64,000 nucleotides of DNA, taken from contig BCIA01000007.1 of the NCBI GenBank assembly GCA_001599815.1, positions 310,001 through 374,000 on the forward strand, given 5' to 3'. This stretch comes from Furcasterigmium furcatum. Its lineage: Eukaryota > Ascomycota > Sordariomycetes > Glomerellales > Plectosphaerellaceae. The notes under the pieces are model-generated. The model saw nothing but the letters and a program-made list of their open reading frames with translations, did not search any database and was not told where the DNA came from. Positions 10,971-21,882 of the stretch are shown in pieces. A program made the translations under genes and the position numbers. Position 1 is the first letter of the stretch, and each line of letters begins with the position of its first letter.

Positions 10971-12783
10971 ATGTCCGACAAGAAGACAGACGCCGAACAG
11001 TCGTCCGAGACGTATGGCCCAGACGAGAAGCGGAAGAGTGACAATCCCCAAAACGAGGCGGGGGAGACCCAAATAATTGATCTTGTCGATACAGCGGACG
11101 AAAAGAAACTCCTCCGTCGCCTGGACGTTCGTGTTATCCCTCCTCTATTCGTCCTCTTCCTAATGTCCTTCCTCGACCGGTCCAACATCGGCAATGCGAA
11201 GATCCAAGGACTCGAAGCATCCCTCGACATGAGCGGACAGGACTACTCCATTGCCCTCTTCGTTTTCTTCGTCACGTACATTCTTTGCGAGGTCCCCAGC
11301 AACCTGATTCTCAAGAGAATGGCGCCTTCGACCTGGCTGAGTCTTATTGTTGTGTGCTGGGGTAGGGCTGACCTTGTACCCGTTTGAGTGATGCACTGAG
11401 CTGACACTTTTCTTCTACCTAGGCATCGTCACCATCGGCCAGGGCCTTGTCACGAACTTTGCAGGGCTGGTTGGACTCCGCGTCGTGCTTGGAATCTTCG
11501 AGGCTGGTCTCTTCCCAGGAGGCACATACTTGCTCTCGGCGTACTACGCCCGCCACGAATTGCAGTGGCGCTTCAGCCTCTTCGTCTCTGCCATCATCAT
11601 TGCAGGCGCATTCGGTGGTGTATGCTTCTCTTAATCCGGGAAAAATATCTGGGACTTTACTAAGTGGAAATGTTCAGATATTTGCCTATGCCCTGGCCAA
11701 GATGGACGGCGTTGGCAACTACGAAGGTTGGCGCTGGATCTTCATCATCGAGGGCCTCATGACCGTTGTCATCGGCGGAATCGCCAAGTTCTGGCTGGTC
11801 GATTGGCCCGACCAGACCAAGTTCCTTTCTGCCGCCGAGAAGGCCCAGCTCGCCCGCAAACTGGCGAGAGACGCCGGGGGCAGCGAGGCACGCATGGACA
11901 GACTCGATAAGGCGGCTGTCCGAAGGATCTTGACCGACTGGAAGATCTATCTAGGCATCTTGTGAGCAAACGAGGGTTTCAGCAACTCCGGACGTGTCGA
12001 ACAATGGCTGACTTCTCTACTCGCAGAATGCATCTGACCATCGTCACAACCACATACTCCGTATCTTTCTTCCTGCCCAGTGTGATCAAGGTGAGTCAGG
12101 AGTGATGCATCCCTCCCGTCAACCAGCACTCACACGCAAAAGGAAATGGGCTTCTCTTCCGCCGAAGCACAGCTGCGAGTCATTCCGATCTACATCGTAG
12201 CCACGATTGTCTCTCTGACCAGCGCCTGGCTGACTGACCGCTATCGGTGCCGCTACGTCGTCATCATGGTCATGTTGTTCCCAGGAATTGCTGGTTTCGG
12301 CATGATGCTCGCCGGCGCCTCGTTGTCGTCCGAAGCGCGATACTTCAGCTGCTTCTTGGTGGCAATCACTGGCTTTACGGTCCTGCCGACAGTGCTCGCG
12401 TGGGTGAATTATCAGGTAAGAAAGAGCTGTTGCCTTTTCACCTCTCCAAGTCGCGCCAAAGGCTGATGGGATGCCCGACACAGCCGAGCGGACAATACAA
12501 GCGAGCCATTGCCTCCGCCCTGATCATCGGAGGCGGCAACATCGGCGGCATCATAGGGAGCAACATCTGGCTCAACAGAGAGGCGCCCGGCTACAGGACC
12601 GGAGTTTCCACCTCTTTGGGGCTCCTGATTGTCTGTGGTATTCTGTCTACGGGCTACTATTTCGGACTCAAGAGGGAGAATGCGAGACGTGACGCCGGCG
12701 GGCGTGATTACCGCTTCACCGACGAGGCGCAGGATTTGGACAACATGGGCGACGACCATCCGTCCTGGAGGTACACCTTTTAG
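10971..12783 (+). CDS. MFS transporter, anion:cation symporter (Dal5/allantoate permease-like) family
   Basis: Plasma-membrane carrier with about 12 transmembrane segments. Exons are 10971-11361, 11423-11619, 11678-11961, 12027-12090, 12143-12415 and 12484-12783; 1509 bp, 502 residues, the usual family length. Signatures include the first helix and loop FLMSFLDRSNIGNAKIQGL, the GLRVVLGIFEAGLFPGGTYL helix 4 motif, WRWIFIIEGL, and the C-terminal helix block with IIGGGNIGGIIGSNIW. The charged N-terminal tail (about 50 residues) is cytosolic. Family members carry allantoate, ureidosuccinate, nicotinate, tartrate, pantothenate or small glycosides, so the substrate is open. It is followed on the same strand by a zinc-cluster regulator and a DUF2264 gene. 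Confidence 0.9.
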
Positions 12784-13526
12784 AACTCTGCCCCACAGAG
12801 CACCTTGGCAAGGAACCGTCAAGTGTAAAGGTGTGATGTGGTGTGTTGTGTTGGTGTTCTACGAGAGCCCAGATCGACACATCAACCACCAAGCATTATC
12901 GTTTCCTTTCTGTCCTTTGTATATTGGCAACTCAATAAACGAATCAGTCGTAGCTTGAATTCTCGATCCCCTCCTGAAATTATGTGACAGGTGGGCGATC
13001 CAATGCAGAGAGGAGGGGGGGGATATCAGCTCAATCATGACTTTTGGTGACTGAGCGTCCAGCTTTTCCAGTTGCCTTGCCACTGCCCCCCAAAATCTCC
13101 GTAATCCACGATAACACCTCTGAGAACTTTAAAACCCTTTTGCCTGTGTATTATAAATCCAGGTATCTAGGTCAGCTCTGGGAAGTCTCCTTTTTGTGGT
13201 GCGAAGTCACGCGGGTAGACGTGAATCCGCATCTTTTCTTATCATACTCCCCAGCTGACGCTCTCCCGCTTACCGTCTCCGCTTGCGGAGAGAGATATGT
13301 CACTATCTACCAGGGGTTCCCAGCAACTAGTAGTGTCCTACGGGGATAGCCCGGCTCTGGGGCGGGGACGTAGAGGGGCGAGTCATATGGGGTACTTCCT
13401 CCAAGTACTTTGTTGCTCTTATCGCCGCCGGCACCCGCTACCTCCATCCTCAGTCATATCCCATCCGAACACTCATTTTCTTGTCTATGATTATCCTTGA
13501 ACCGTTTTATCCGCTGTGACTCAAAA
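12784..13526. other. Intergene: MFS 3' region and regulator promoter
   Basis: AATAAA at 12934-12939, about 150 bp after the MFS stop, is a plausible polyadenylation signal. The rest should contain the promoter of the zinc-cluster gene that starts at 13527. No other gene or repeat is seen. Confidence 0.4.
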
Positions 13527-15868
13527 ATGATACAACGCCTCAAAGTCTCCAGAGCCTGCACCAACTGCCGCAGGCGCAAGATTAAGTGTGACGCACGGCA
13601 GCCAGGTTCGCCGCCCCCCCCGCTCAGGCGCTCAGCTCTCCTGAAAGAGTACTCGTTGACCAGGTCTTGATACCAGTATGCCGTCCATGCCTTGATAAAG
13701 GGAGCGTGATATGCAGTTACAGCAGCGAGAACGGCCGACGGGGCAGCCAGTCGTCGACCAAAAGCCGGCCGGATGGCGACATTTCCAAACAGGCCGTCTC
13801 GGCATCATCGCCCTCTTCCGTCTCGGTAGCAGCGCACTCGTCTTCTTCGACGAACCGTAAGGAAGTTTCCCAGGATAGTCAGCTGAATGCTGCGACGGCG
13901 GCGTCGAAAGAGGGCGCCATGGCCATTGACGCCGATGCAATGACTGGCATGGTCGGTGATCCGGCCAGGTCGGTCGAGTTCTTCGGCAGAAGCAGCGCCG
14001 GGTCCTTCTTGAGGCAGATCAACTCAGCAATTGACGCCCGACTTGGCCAGTCACCCATCGCCGCCATGGCAGACCTCGATGGTGTCAGCCCGATACGACC
14101 GGCCCAGACCCTGCGTGGACGCAATGGGGAGCACAAGGACCACCGCGACTACATCCTGCCGCAGAGAACGTATGCCGACAGCCTGCTGGAGTCCTATTAC
14201 GATCTTGTGTGGGCTGTTCTGCCGGTGCATGATCGGACGGTGTTCCAGAAAGCATACGAGTCTGTCTGGTTAGGCCAGACAACCTTGATACCAGAACGGA
14301 CGCTGTACTGCATGTTGAACACGGCCTTCGCCCTGGGGAGCCAATTTTCCGAGGTTATCGAGCCAGAACAGCGGCGAGTTATTGGACATACATTCTGGAT
14401 GAGAGCTCGAAAGCTTTTTGGACCGCACACGCAGAGCGCCTCCATCGAAAGGGTCCAGTGCATGCTTTTCATGGGACTGTACCTCCAAGGCACATGTGAG
14501 ACCCACGAGTGTTGGATGACCATCGGCTCAGCCATCAGGATGGCCCAGAGCTTGGGTCTACACCTATCTAACTCTATGAGAAAGGTGCCGGGCTCGCGCG
14601 AGGTGGAGATTGCTCGGCGTGTCTGGCACGGCTGCGTGTACATGGATCGGTGGGTGCTCCCCCTCCTCTGCTGTGGGCTTTACTACTAACATGACTGGCC
14701 TCAGCGTTCTCTCAATGACTTTCGGGAGGCCGAGCATGGTTGCAAGATGGCTCCCCGAAACAATCCAGGTGCCGCTACCTTCTATGCTCGATGACGAGTT
14801 TCTGGGTTCCCATGCTAAGCCCTCCGCGATTCGTCCGGACGGGCAGCCGACGTTGCTCGCGTTTTTCGTCAAGACGCTTGAACTGTATGATATCGTCAAC
14901 GACATACTACTCGAGCTGTACCAAGGGTCTGCCGACCTGACAAGCAAAGAGACCCATCATCTGGTGGCGGTGCTTCAGTTTGATGACCGGCTGCTCGCAT
15001 GGCTGGACTCGTTACCAGTGCACCTCCAGTATCAGCACTCAGACCCCAACGAGTCTCCGGTCTGTGAGAGATTGCGTGTTGTGCTGCGTGCTCGGTAAGT
15101 TGGCAGAGGTAGTCTTCCTCATACAACGGCTGATAAAAGTGTCGCCTCAGATACCTCCAGGCACGAATTGTGGTGCTGCGACCGATCCTCGCTGACTACT
15201 ACCTGCGCCATGCTGGATCGAGGGCCCATAAAGCATCCAAAGATCAGAGTCTGTCCCAGCACCTGGTCGTGCAATGCGCAGACTTATGCTTCGGGGCTGC
15301 GCATGAGATGGTTGATGTGATATACGAGCGGTTCAATTTCGATGCGGTAACCGGACCTGTCCCAGCCTGGTGGTTCGCTGTCCTCTGTAAGTAGCACCAT
15401 CGGGGCCTCCGCATGGACTTGTACACTGAACATTCGATGCGTCTAGTCGTCTACACAGCCGCGACTGTGTTGCTGGCGGAGCGCCTCAGGCCCGTCGAAC
15501 ACAGATCCCGCAGCCTAGCAGAGAGGTCCTGGAAACTCCAGTGGGACCGGGCGATTGAGCTGCTCAACGCATACTCCCGTGTTGGGCAGTCTGCTCAACG
15601 TTGCGTGACAGCACTCGGAATTTTGTCAACCAAGATCCAGGGAGCAACCTTACAGAGCCACCACCAAGGCGATGAATACGAAGCGTGGCATACCGCGGAC
15701 GTCTCTACGAGCCTGGTCGCGTCGGGAGAGTCGGTAGGATTTGCTGTGCCTGACGGACTTGCTTTCCAATCCGACTTCAGCCACCCAGATTTTAACATCG
15801 ACGATATGTTTTGGCTTAATACTTCGGCTGCGGATATATTCTCGTGGGAGAACTCGACCTCTCTGTAG
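13527..15868 (+). CDS. Zn2Cys6 transcription factor with fungal-specific TF domain
   Basis: Nuclear regulator of 699 residues. Exons are 13527-13605, 13677-14649, 14705-15094, 15151-15386 and 15447-15868 (2100 bp). The zinc cluster starts at residue 11 (CTNCRRRKIKCDARQP) and is completed across the first intron by VCRPC and ICSYS; splitting the cluster by an intron is common in fungi. The linker is rich in serine. The middle homology region shows FWMRARKLFG, SAIRMAQSLGLHLS and REVEIARRVWHGCVYMDR, all typical of the Fungal_trans domain. The C-terminus is acidic and aromatic (FNIDDMFWLNTSAADIF), plausible for activation. It lies between an MFS transporter and a DUF2264 gene on the same strand, so it may control both. 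A short, diverged copy of exon 2 sequence occurs at 21185-21240. Confidence 0.87.
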
Positions 15869-16317
15869 TTTACGCACCGCAACACGGAAGAGGGCATCTG
15901 GTCACCCTTGTCGTGAGTGGAAGTTGAATCTTCAGCGACCATTCAGCAGGTTCAGTTCAACTACCGGCGCGGGCCCGACAAGAGGGACTGAAGCAAACGG
16001 AGTTTGAGTTGGTCACAGCGGACCCCTGCTCACATAACAGCAGAGAAGTCTGTATTAGAAAATGCGGAGGGCTGCCCTGGTTTGCGAGCAATGACAGCGA
16101 GGAGGCATCCAAGGACTCGGTCTCCCCCGCAATTCATTCCCCCGTACATTCGCCCGTAACTTACCCCGAAGCCCGAGATGGGCCCAGGTACTAAGACCGC
16201 AATACAAACCCCGCTGTGTGTCCCCAGTCTCTCGCCCCAGATTTCCCCAGAATCATCCATGGTCGTCTTTGTTCTCTGAGCTTTCAAGTCCTCTTTCATC
16301 AAGTCCCTCCGTACACC
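15869..16317. other. Upstream region of the DUF2264 gene
   Basis: No exon is seen. The stretch ends in a pyrimidine-rich tract just before the ATG at 16318, as expected of a fungal promoter. It also contains several short repeats of CCCGTA/CATTC type that look incidental. Confidence 0.4.
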
Positions 16318-18390
16318 ATGCCACCCCTATCCGGCTTCACCGGAAACCCCTTCAGCACCCGTGCCGACTTCGTCCGGGCGGCTTCGGCGCTGGTCGCCCC
16401 GCTTGCGCCGCACAAGTCTCCGGGCGGCGCTCGGATCCGGCTCCCGGTCGAGACCGCTGCGGGGTTCGACGATGTCGCGGCCCAGTTGGAGGGGTTCGCA
16501 AGGCCATTGTTCGCCGTTGCTCCGCTGCTCCTGGAAAAGGGCGACATCTCGTTGGAACACCTTGGTCTGGAGACGTGGCTTCAAGGCATCGCGAATGGCG
16601 TCGATCCCGCTCACGATGAGTACTGGGGAGACATTGACCATGTTGACCAGCGAATGGTCGAAACAGAGAGCATCGCTTTTGCGCTGCTGCTAGCCCCTGA
16701 CAAGTTCCTGGCCGCCCTGGATGACCAGGCGAGGAAGAATCTCGTCACTTGGCTGGAGGGCATGAATGGCAAGAGAATGCCCGCCAACAACTGGCGCTGG
16801 TTCAGAGTCTTCTCGAACCTGGCCTTGACGAAGGTCCTGGGTGTCCCGGAGAGCAGTGTACAGGCCCAGGTCGACGAAGACTTTGAGATGCTCGACTCCT
16901 TCTATGTCGGCGAGGGATGGAGCACTGATGGCATGTGGGGAGAGACGAGATCTCAAGCCGACTACTACTCTGGGAGCTTCGCCATGCAATTCGCAGCACT
17001 ACTCTACGTCTACTTCACCGGGGGACAAGGGGAACGAGTCGATATGTACCGAGCGCATGCTGCTGAGTTTGGGTCAAAGTATTGGAGATACTTTGCTCCT
17101 GACGGTAAGCCAGCATCCGTCCCACACGTTCAATGAGGATTTACCTGACACTCACAAGGCTCCGCGATCCCATTCGGACGAAGCATGACTTACCGTTTTG
17201 CTTTTTGTGCCTTTTGGGCTGCAGCTGCACAGGCTAAAGTGCAACTCCCCCTGAGCATGGGCGCAGTCAAAGGCCTTCTCCTCCGACATCTTCGATGGTG
17301 GGCGGCTGAGGAACGCTCAGGCATGTTCCACGCAGAAGGCTCCCTCAGTATCGGCTTCGTCTATCCAAACATGTACATGAGCGAGGACTACAACTCCCCA
17401 CAGTCGGTGTACTGGTGCCTCAAGTCCTTCTTCCTCCTTGCCCTGGGCCCTGAAGATGAATTTTGGTCCTGCGAGGAGGAAGCCTACCCTCTGGTGCAGA
17501 CGTCTGGGCTCGTTGAGGCGATTTGGCCATCCCGGCACATCGTCGTCAATGATCCTCTTCACACTTTCCTCCTCTCCTCCGGCCAGACAACCAAGAATCC
17601 CTTCAAAGCCCGAGAAGCGAAGTATGGGAAGTTCGCCTACTCATCAGCCTTCGGGTTCAGCGTTCCCACCGGAACCTTGCTCCATCAGATTGCCCCTGAC
17701 AGCACCTTGGCCGTCTCCGTGGACGGAGGCGAGTCCTGGAGCGTGAGATGGTCACCCTTTGACGTCCAAATCAAAGACATCAAGACAAACCCCGCGGACA
17801 GGAAGCCGATTTCGTCACTTTCCAGCTCTTGGAGACCTTGGAAGCATCTCGACCTGGTCATCGAGACCGTTCTCATCCCCTTGGCCGAGGTCTCTTCCGG
17901 CTGGCACGTCAGAGTCCACCAAATCCGGTGGTCTGCCATGCCTGCATGGGTTGAGAGTCTCCAGATTGTGGACGGGGGCTTTGCAATTGCTTCGGAAACC
18001 AAGGCGCGCCGGTTCATTGGGCAGACCGAGGCTGCCTTTCCCGACGAGGGTTGGGTTCTCTCTCCCAATGGAGCCAGCAGCCTCGTCAGATCCCGGGCCG
18101 GAACAAGTGGGATTGTTGATATTTCTCACAATGGCGGTCGCTCGAGCTGTGCAGCTGAGGTCATCCGCACAGATCCCAACACGAATCTCATGGCTCCTCG
18201 AACGGTTCTTCCGGTCCTCAAGCATACGATCTCGCATGATTCCACGCAGAAGCAAGGTCAGCAAGTCTTGGTCACTGGGGTGTTTGCTGCAAGTGCCTCG
18301 TCTCAGATACCGAAGGAGAGGGTTAAAAAGGCCTGGCTGGGGGTGCCCAATATTCGCATTGGCGAGACTGGGGAGATAGTTGTAGATTGA
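16318..18390 (+). CDS. DUF2264 domain protein
   Basis: Cytosolic protein of 672 residues encoded by exons 16318-17104 and 17159-18390 (2019 bp). The whole length fits the DUF2264 family (about 600-700 residues): the N-terminal half has FVRAASALVAPLAPHKSPGG, GEGWSTDGMWGE, NNWRWFRVFSNLAL and, across the intron, AIPFGRSMTYRFAFCAFWAA. These aromatic, Trp-rich helices suggest an alpha-helical barrel like that of several sugar hydrolases and lyases, followed by a beta-rich C-terminal half. No signal peptide is visible. Bacterial relatives sit in polysaccharide-use loci, which is why a role on plant cell-wall sugars is often guessed; the reaction is not known. The upstream neighbours are a regulator and an MFS carrier. 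Confidence 0.88.
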
Positions 18391-19169
18391 GATTCATATT
18401 CCAGCTCACCATCTTCTTTGCTGGTTGCTTTTCTTCTACCTTTTCTCCCGTCCTTTGATGCTCACGCCAAAAGCTCGAACTTGGGCGCTCTGTGAGACCT
18501 CTTTGCTGTTAAATCTCCTCACCATCGTGCAGAGAAGCATCACGTAGAATCACGAAGCTCTTATGGGGCTCCCCTGAGCCTAGAATTGCTACCATTCTTC
18601 TCGGGGCCATTGAGCTATCATTCCACGGCATGCTCGGTCTCCCCCAGTGCCCGGAGCTGAGTCTAGCCCCCGGAGCTTCCGGGGCACTCCCCGGGGGCTG
18701 GTCGAAGTCCCCCGAGTGCCTCACCAAGCTGCGAGGCCGTCGTCCCGGCGATGCCATTCAGAAAAGATCCGCTTATTGTGCAAACACGACCTGCAGACAC
18801 ACATTACTTAATTCTACGTGTTCTGCTGCTTGAATATTCTTCTCCCCCCTTGACACGCTTTTCCGCAGCCCAATTTTCCACACAACTGTCAGCTTTCCAG
18901 CTCCAACGAGTGTAAACGCCGCTACACAACCTCCAGACAAGCTCCTTGTAACTCTTCGAGCCGGTAAGTCAATTAAATTGGACAGGATCATGTCCTGAAT
19001 GCGTCTGACGGCAGTTTTCTGCAGTACTGGCCTCCCCGTCGCCATCAGCATCTTTCCAGACCTCCCAGACACGTCCAACCTCGACCCCAACGCTCCGCAG
19101 CCTTTCCCCTGAAAGCCAAGCACTCAGGCATCAAGAGAACTGCAGCAAACAGACGGAAAAAAGACCAAG
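18391..19169. other. Intergene with nested inverted repeats
   Basis: The 779-bp stretch separates the DUF2264 gene from the coiled-coil gene. Apart from the inverted repeats at 18665-18699 nothing distinct is seen. A pyrimidine-rich run near 18840-18900 may belong to the promoter of the downstream gene. Confidence 0.4.
18665..18699. promoter_or_regulatory. Nested GC-rich inverted repeats with a CGG-N5-CCG element
   Basis: AGCCCCCGG (18665-18673) and CCGGGGGCT (18691-18699) form perfect 9-bp arms. Inside, CCCCGGA-GCT-TCCGGGG (18668-18684) is a second palindrome and includes CGG-N5-CCG, the layout of zinc-cluster dimer sites. Function is inferred only. Confidence 0.4.
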
Positions 19170-20114
19170 ATGTCCGACAACGTCCCCTGCAACGCCCCCT
19201 CCAACGCCCTCGCCGAAGAGATGCGCCCCGAGACCGCCGCCCCCGCCAACGCCGACGACCACCAGGAAGATCAGGGCCTCAACAGCGTTACCGAGACCGC
19301 TGTCGATACCGCTGCCGGCGCCGAAGATGGCCTTGATGACGAGTCTCGCTCTGACACTTCCTCTCAGATCGACGTCCACGCGCGAGATGAGGCCATCGCC
19401 CACGAGCTGTTCTACACCAGCAAGGTGGACGCCCTGGAGGCGGATATTGAGCACGCCAGGGCAAGGATCGCCGAGCTGCAGCTCAACAACCGCGACCTCG
19501 AGGGCCAGAAGAGCACGCTCAACACCAAGGTCAAGGACTTCGAAGACCAGAACAACGCAGACAAACGGGACCACAGGCGTCGCGAGGATGAGTTGCGGCT
19601 GAAGGCCCAAAACGACAAGGACGAGCTCGAATCCACCATCCAGAAGCACGAAAGGGAGATCAAGCTCCTGGGCATCCAGCTCAACTTCGAAGAAAAGGCC
19701 CTGGACGATCCCGCCGGCGATCACGAGAACTGCGAGGCCCGCGTTAGGGAGACCGCCGAGGCGTACGAGGGCTTCGTGACCATGGCCATTGCCAGGTACC
19801 AGATCGAGGCGAGGTCCCGCCTCGACGCCCAGCGTAAGCTGGAGCGCCGTTGTGCCGACTTCAAGAGCCGCATCATCAGGCTGAAGAGGATGGTCAAGGA
19901 GACGCGCGCCGAAGTCAGCGCCCAGGGCCGCGTTATGGCCCGCGCCCAGAACCGCAACGACAGGGTTCGTTTGGGCCTCGTCAACGAGCTGTACGATCGC
20001 AAGATGCAGAACAGGGGGCAGGCGGAGGAGATTGCCCGTCTCAGGGGCATCCTCAAGGCCAACGGCATCGAGGACGACGGGGAGTACGAGGAGGAGGAGG
20101 AGGAGGAGGCCTAA
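19170..20114 (+). CDS. Acidic coiled-coil protein, function unknown
   Basis: Single-exon gene of 314 residues; no catalytic domain is recognised. Residues 1-80 are acidic and low in complexity. From about residue 85 to 140 the sequence has clear heptad character (KVDALEADIEHARARIAEL), continuing through a highly charged K/R/E/D/Q stretch to about residue 180. A second helical block rich in arginine (about 195-295) follows, and the protein ends in a run of glutamates (EYEEEEEEEEA type). The arginine-rich block followed by the acid tail suggests a nucleic-acid-binding or scaffolding role, but this is inference. The codon usage (strong third-position C/G) and uninterrupted frame argue that it is a real, expressed gene. 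The ATG at 19170 follows a suitable AAGATG context. Confidence 0.7.
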   Translation: MSDNVPCNAPSNALAEEMRPETAAPANADDHQEDQGLNSVTETAVDTAAGAEDGLDDESRSDTSSQIDVHARDEAIAHELFYTSKVDALEADIEHARARIAELQLNNRDLEGQKSTLNTKVKDFEDQNNADKRDHRRREDELRLKAQNDKDELESTIQKHEREIKLLGIQLNFEEKALDDPAGDHENCEARVRETAEAYEGFVTMAIARYQIEARSRLDAQRKLERRCADFKSRIIRLKRMVKETRAEVSAQGRVMARAQNRNDRVRLGLVNELYDRKMQNRGQAEEIARLRGILKANGIEDDGEYEEEEEEEA

Positions 20115-20239
20115 AGACGCGGGCAGAACTTGGGATAGCTTGCTGGGGAAACGGGGCTGGATTGCTGTAGTAGTCCAATGATACAGCCTCGTTCCGGAAT
20201 CATATCATTGAACCAACTTCTATTTCGATAGTGAACGCG

Positions 20240-20650
20240 TCATCTTCATATCTCGTTTTCAGATTGTCCGGGGTTCAGGATACCGGGGCTTCAAGACATA
20301 CAGCCTTGAAAGCGTCCAAGCTCTAAGATACCTAGACTGCGGCATGTCTCGCTTTTCAGACATCTCGCCTTGAAACACCCTATCTAGAGGGCAATCCTGC
20401 CTTCGGAGCATCTCGGCTACAAAACCTCTGGGCTTCAGGATAACAGGGCTTCAAGACACCCAGGGTTCAAGATGCCTGGACTTCGGCATATCTCGTTGTC
20501 AAGATATCTCGTCTTAAGGGAATCCTGCCTTCGGGGTATCTCGGCTACGAGGCGCCAAAACTTCACACGTCTGCTCTTCAATGTATACTGGCTTCAGGAC
20601 ATCTCGATTTAAAGACGTCTTGACTTCAGGATATCTTTCCTTCCGGACCT
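20240..20650. repeat. Degenerate minisatellite, unit about 16 bp
   Basis: Many diverged copies of a unit close to CTTCARGACATCTCGN, for example near 20356, 20437, 20486, 20592 and 20624. A longer order is also visible: the 31-bp block starting AATCCTGCCTTCGG occurs at 20393 and again at 20521, about 128 bp apart. Copies differ mainly by C/T and G/A changes. The array ends near 20650 and resumes at 20858. Confidence 0.65.
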
Positions 20651-20857
20651 TAAATACAATGCAGACAAGAGTATTCATAAGTATGTCGTGATGGAACTGG
20701 TCTCCCATACACTCCTTGGGTAAAGGAGAAAGGGGGGCACACTACTTGTAGTAGGATGTATAGTGAGTTAGCCTGCTCTAGCAGGCTGCCTGTATATCCA
20801 GTGTATCAGACAAACATGAGAGCGGTATGTATCCAGGTCACATGGTATAACAGGCAG

Positions 20858-20958
20858 ATGGACTTCAGGATGTTACGTCTCAGGACATCTCACCTTCAGG
20901 ACATCTCGTCCTCGAGACATCTTATCTTCAGGATGTCTGGGCTTTAACACATCTAGGC
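20858..20958. repeat. Second block of the 16-bp minisatellite
   Basis: At least five consecutive copies of the CTTCAGGACATCTCR-type unit, better conserved than in the first block. The 200 bp between the two blocks (20651-20857) is AT-richer and shows no obvious copies. Confidence 0.65.
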
Positions 20959-21184
20959 TTGGAATTAGGGACGGCCTTATCCCTCCTCTCACCCATAGTG
21001 CTGGCGACGAGGTACCGTTTCGAATAGTTCTCTGGCCACGGTGGTGTGTTCTGTCATCACCATGGGGAGTACAGCGGTTGGTCAGGTCTTAGCTTAGTCC
21101 TGCTCCACGTTAAGTAAGTGTTCCATCGCGATGAGTGGTTTAGCTATGTTGTTTTTACTATCGTTAGTATATTGTTTAACTTAA

Positions 21185-21307
21185 AGACACGCCGAGCAAT
21201 CTTTACTTCACGTGAGCCCGGCACCTCTCTCATAGACTTAGCTAGACCACATTCTTCTCCTGCCCGCTGTCCGAGTCCATGCCGGCAGCAAGTCCTCTCT
21301 CGAGGAA
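21185..21307 (-). other. Mosaic of two gene-derived shards
   Basis: Bases 21185-21240 match the reverse complement of 14571-14624 (exon 2 of the zinc-cluster gene at 13527) with about seven differences, five being C-to-T or G-to-A relative to that gene. Bases 21249-21307 match 27154-27211 (the 3' coding end of the NCS1 permease) with about six differences. The two shards abut within roughly ten bases and both would be coded on the minus strand. Reading the minus strand gives AAGMDSDSGQEKNV followed, after a stop, by SMREVPGSREVKIARRV. The surrounding 20960-21880 is gene-free. The sources may be these two genes or close paralogues elsewhere. The alignment was made by eye. Confidence 0.6.
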
Positions 21308-21882
21308 CTAAATAAACATCATTGATACGAGATAAAAGTTATCATCACTTCTACCCCGGAATTCTCCCGGTTTGCATAGCTCGTCCAACCTCGGAGTGGC
21401 CTAATCTTCAGGGGTTTGCGTTGTCATGCAACAGAACCATGCCTTACTTGATGCGCAGCCTGGCCAACTAGTCGCCGATTTGCAGATTTGTTCACGCACG
21501 AGGCGCCCGCCGACAAATCCCGTAGCCAATCAAGGCATGGGGGTTCGCCGGTGAAGAATTCCTCGCGTCTGCGATCAGGCGCGTAAGCACGGCTCGTCCA
21601 CCGCGCGAAACCGCCCAGCTGAATGCAGCCCTGCTTGGCTCCCCATCCTCGCCAACGTGTTCTCGTGTGATTGGCTGTGCTGGGTTTGTTCGGTCTGCCG
21701 CTGTAAATTCAATTCCAATAGGATGCTTGGGGAGAGGCGTAGAAGGCGGTCTCCTGCTGCTGGTCTGGTGAAATCCATGACCACACACCTGGAGTCTCCT
21801 GGACTTGAATTTGACCTCTGCTCTGGGAGTCACTGAATGACCGAGTATTTTCCCGAACCGCGAGACCGTTCCGCTTCCGACC
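21308..21882. other. Intergene upstream of the NLR
   Basis: No exon is recognised. The segment links the shard mosaic to the NLR start and should hold the NLR promoter. Several AT-rich patches suggest old repeat-derived sequence. Confidence 0.35.

Noticed and set aside
19017..19035. Similarity of TTCTGCAGTACTGGCCTCC to 26959-26977
   Set aside because: Only 19 bases with two mismatches; too short to claim a shared origin without a genome search.
19131..19724. Valine/leucine-rich 197-codon minus-strand frame, looks membrane-like
   Set aside because: It mirrors the Glu/Lys/Asp-rich coiled-coil gene on the plus strand; hydrophobicity arises from reading its codons backwards.
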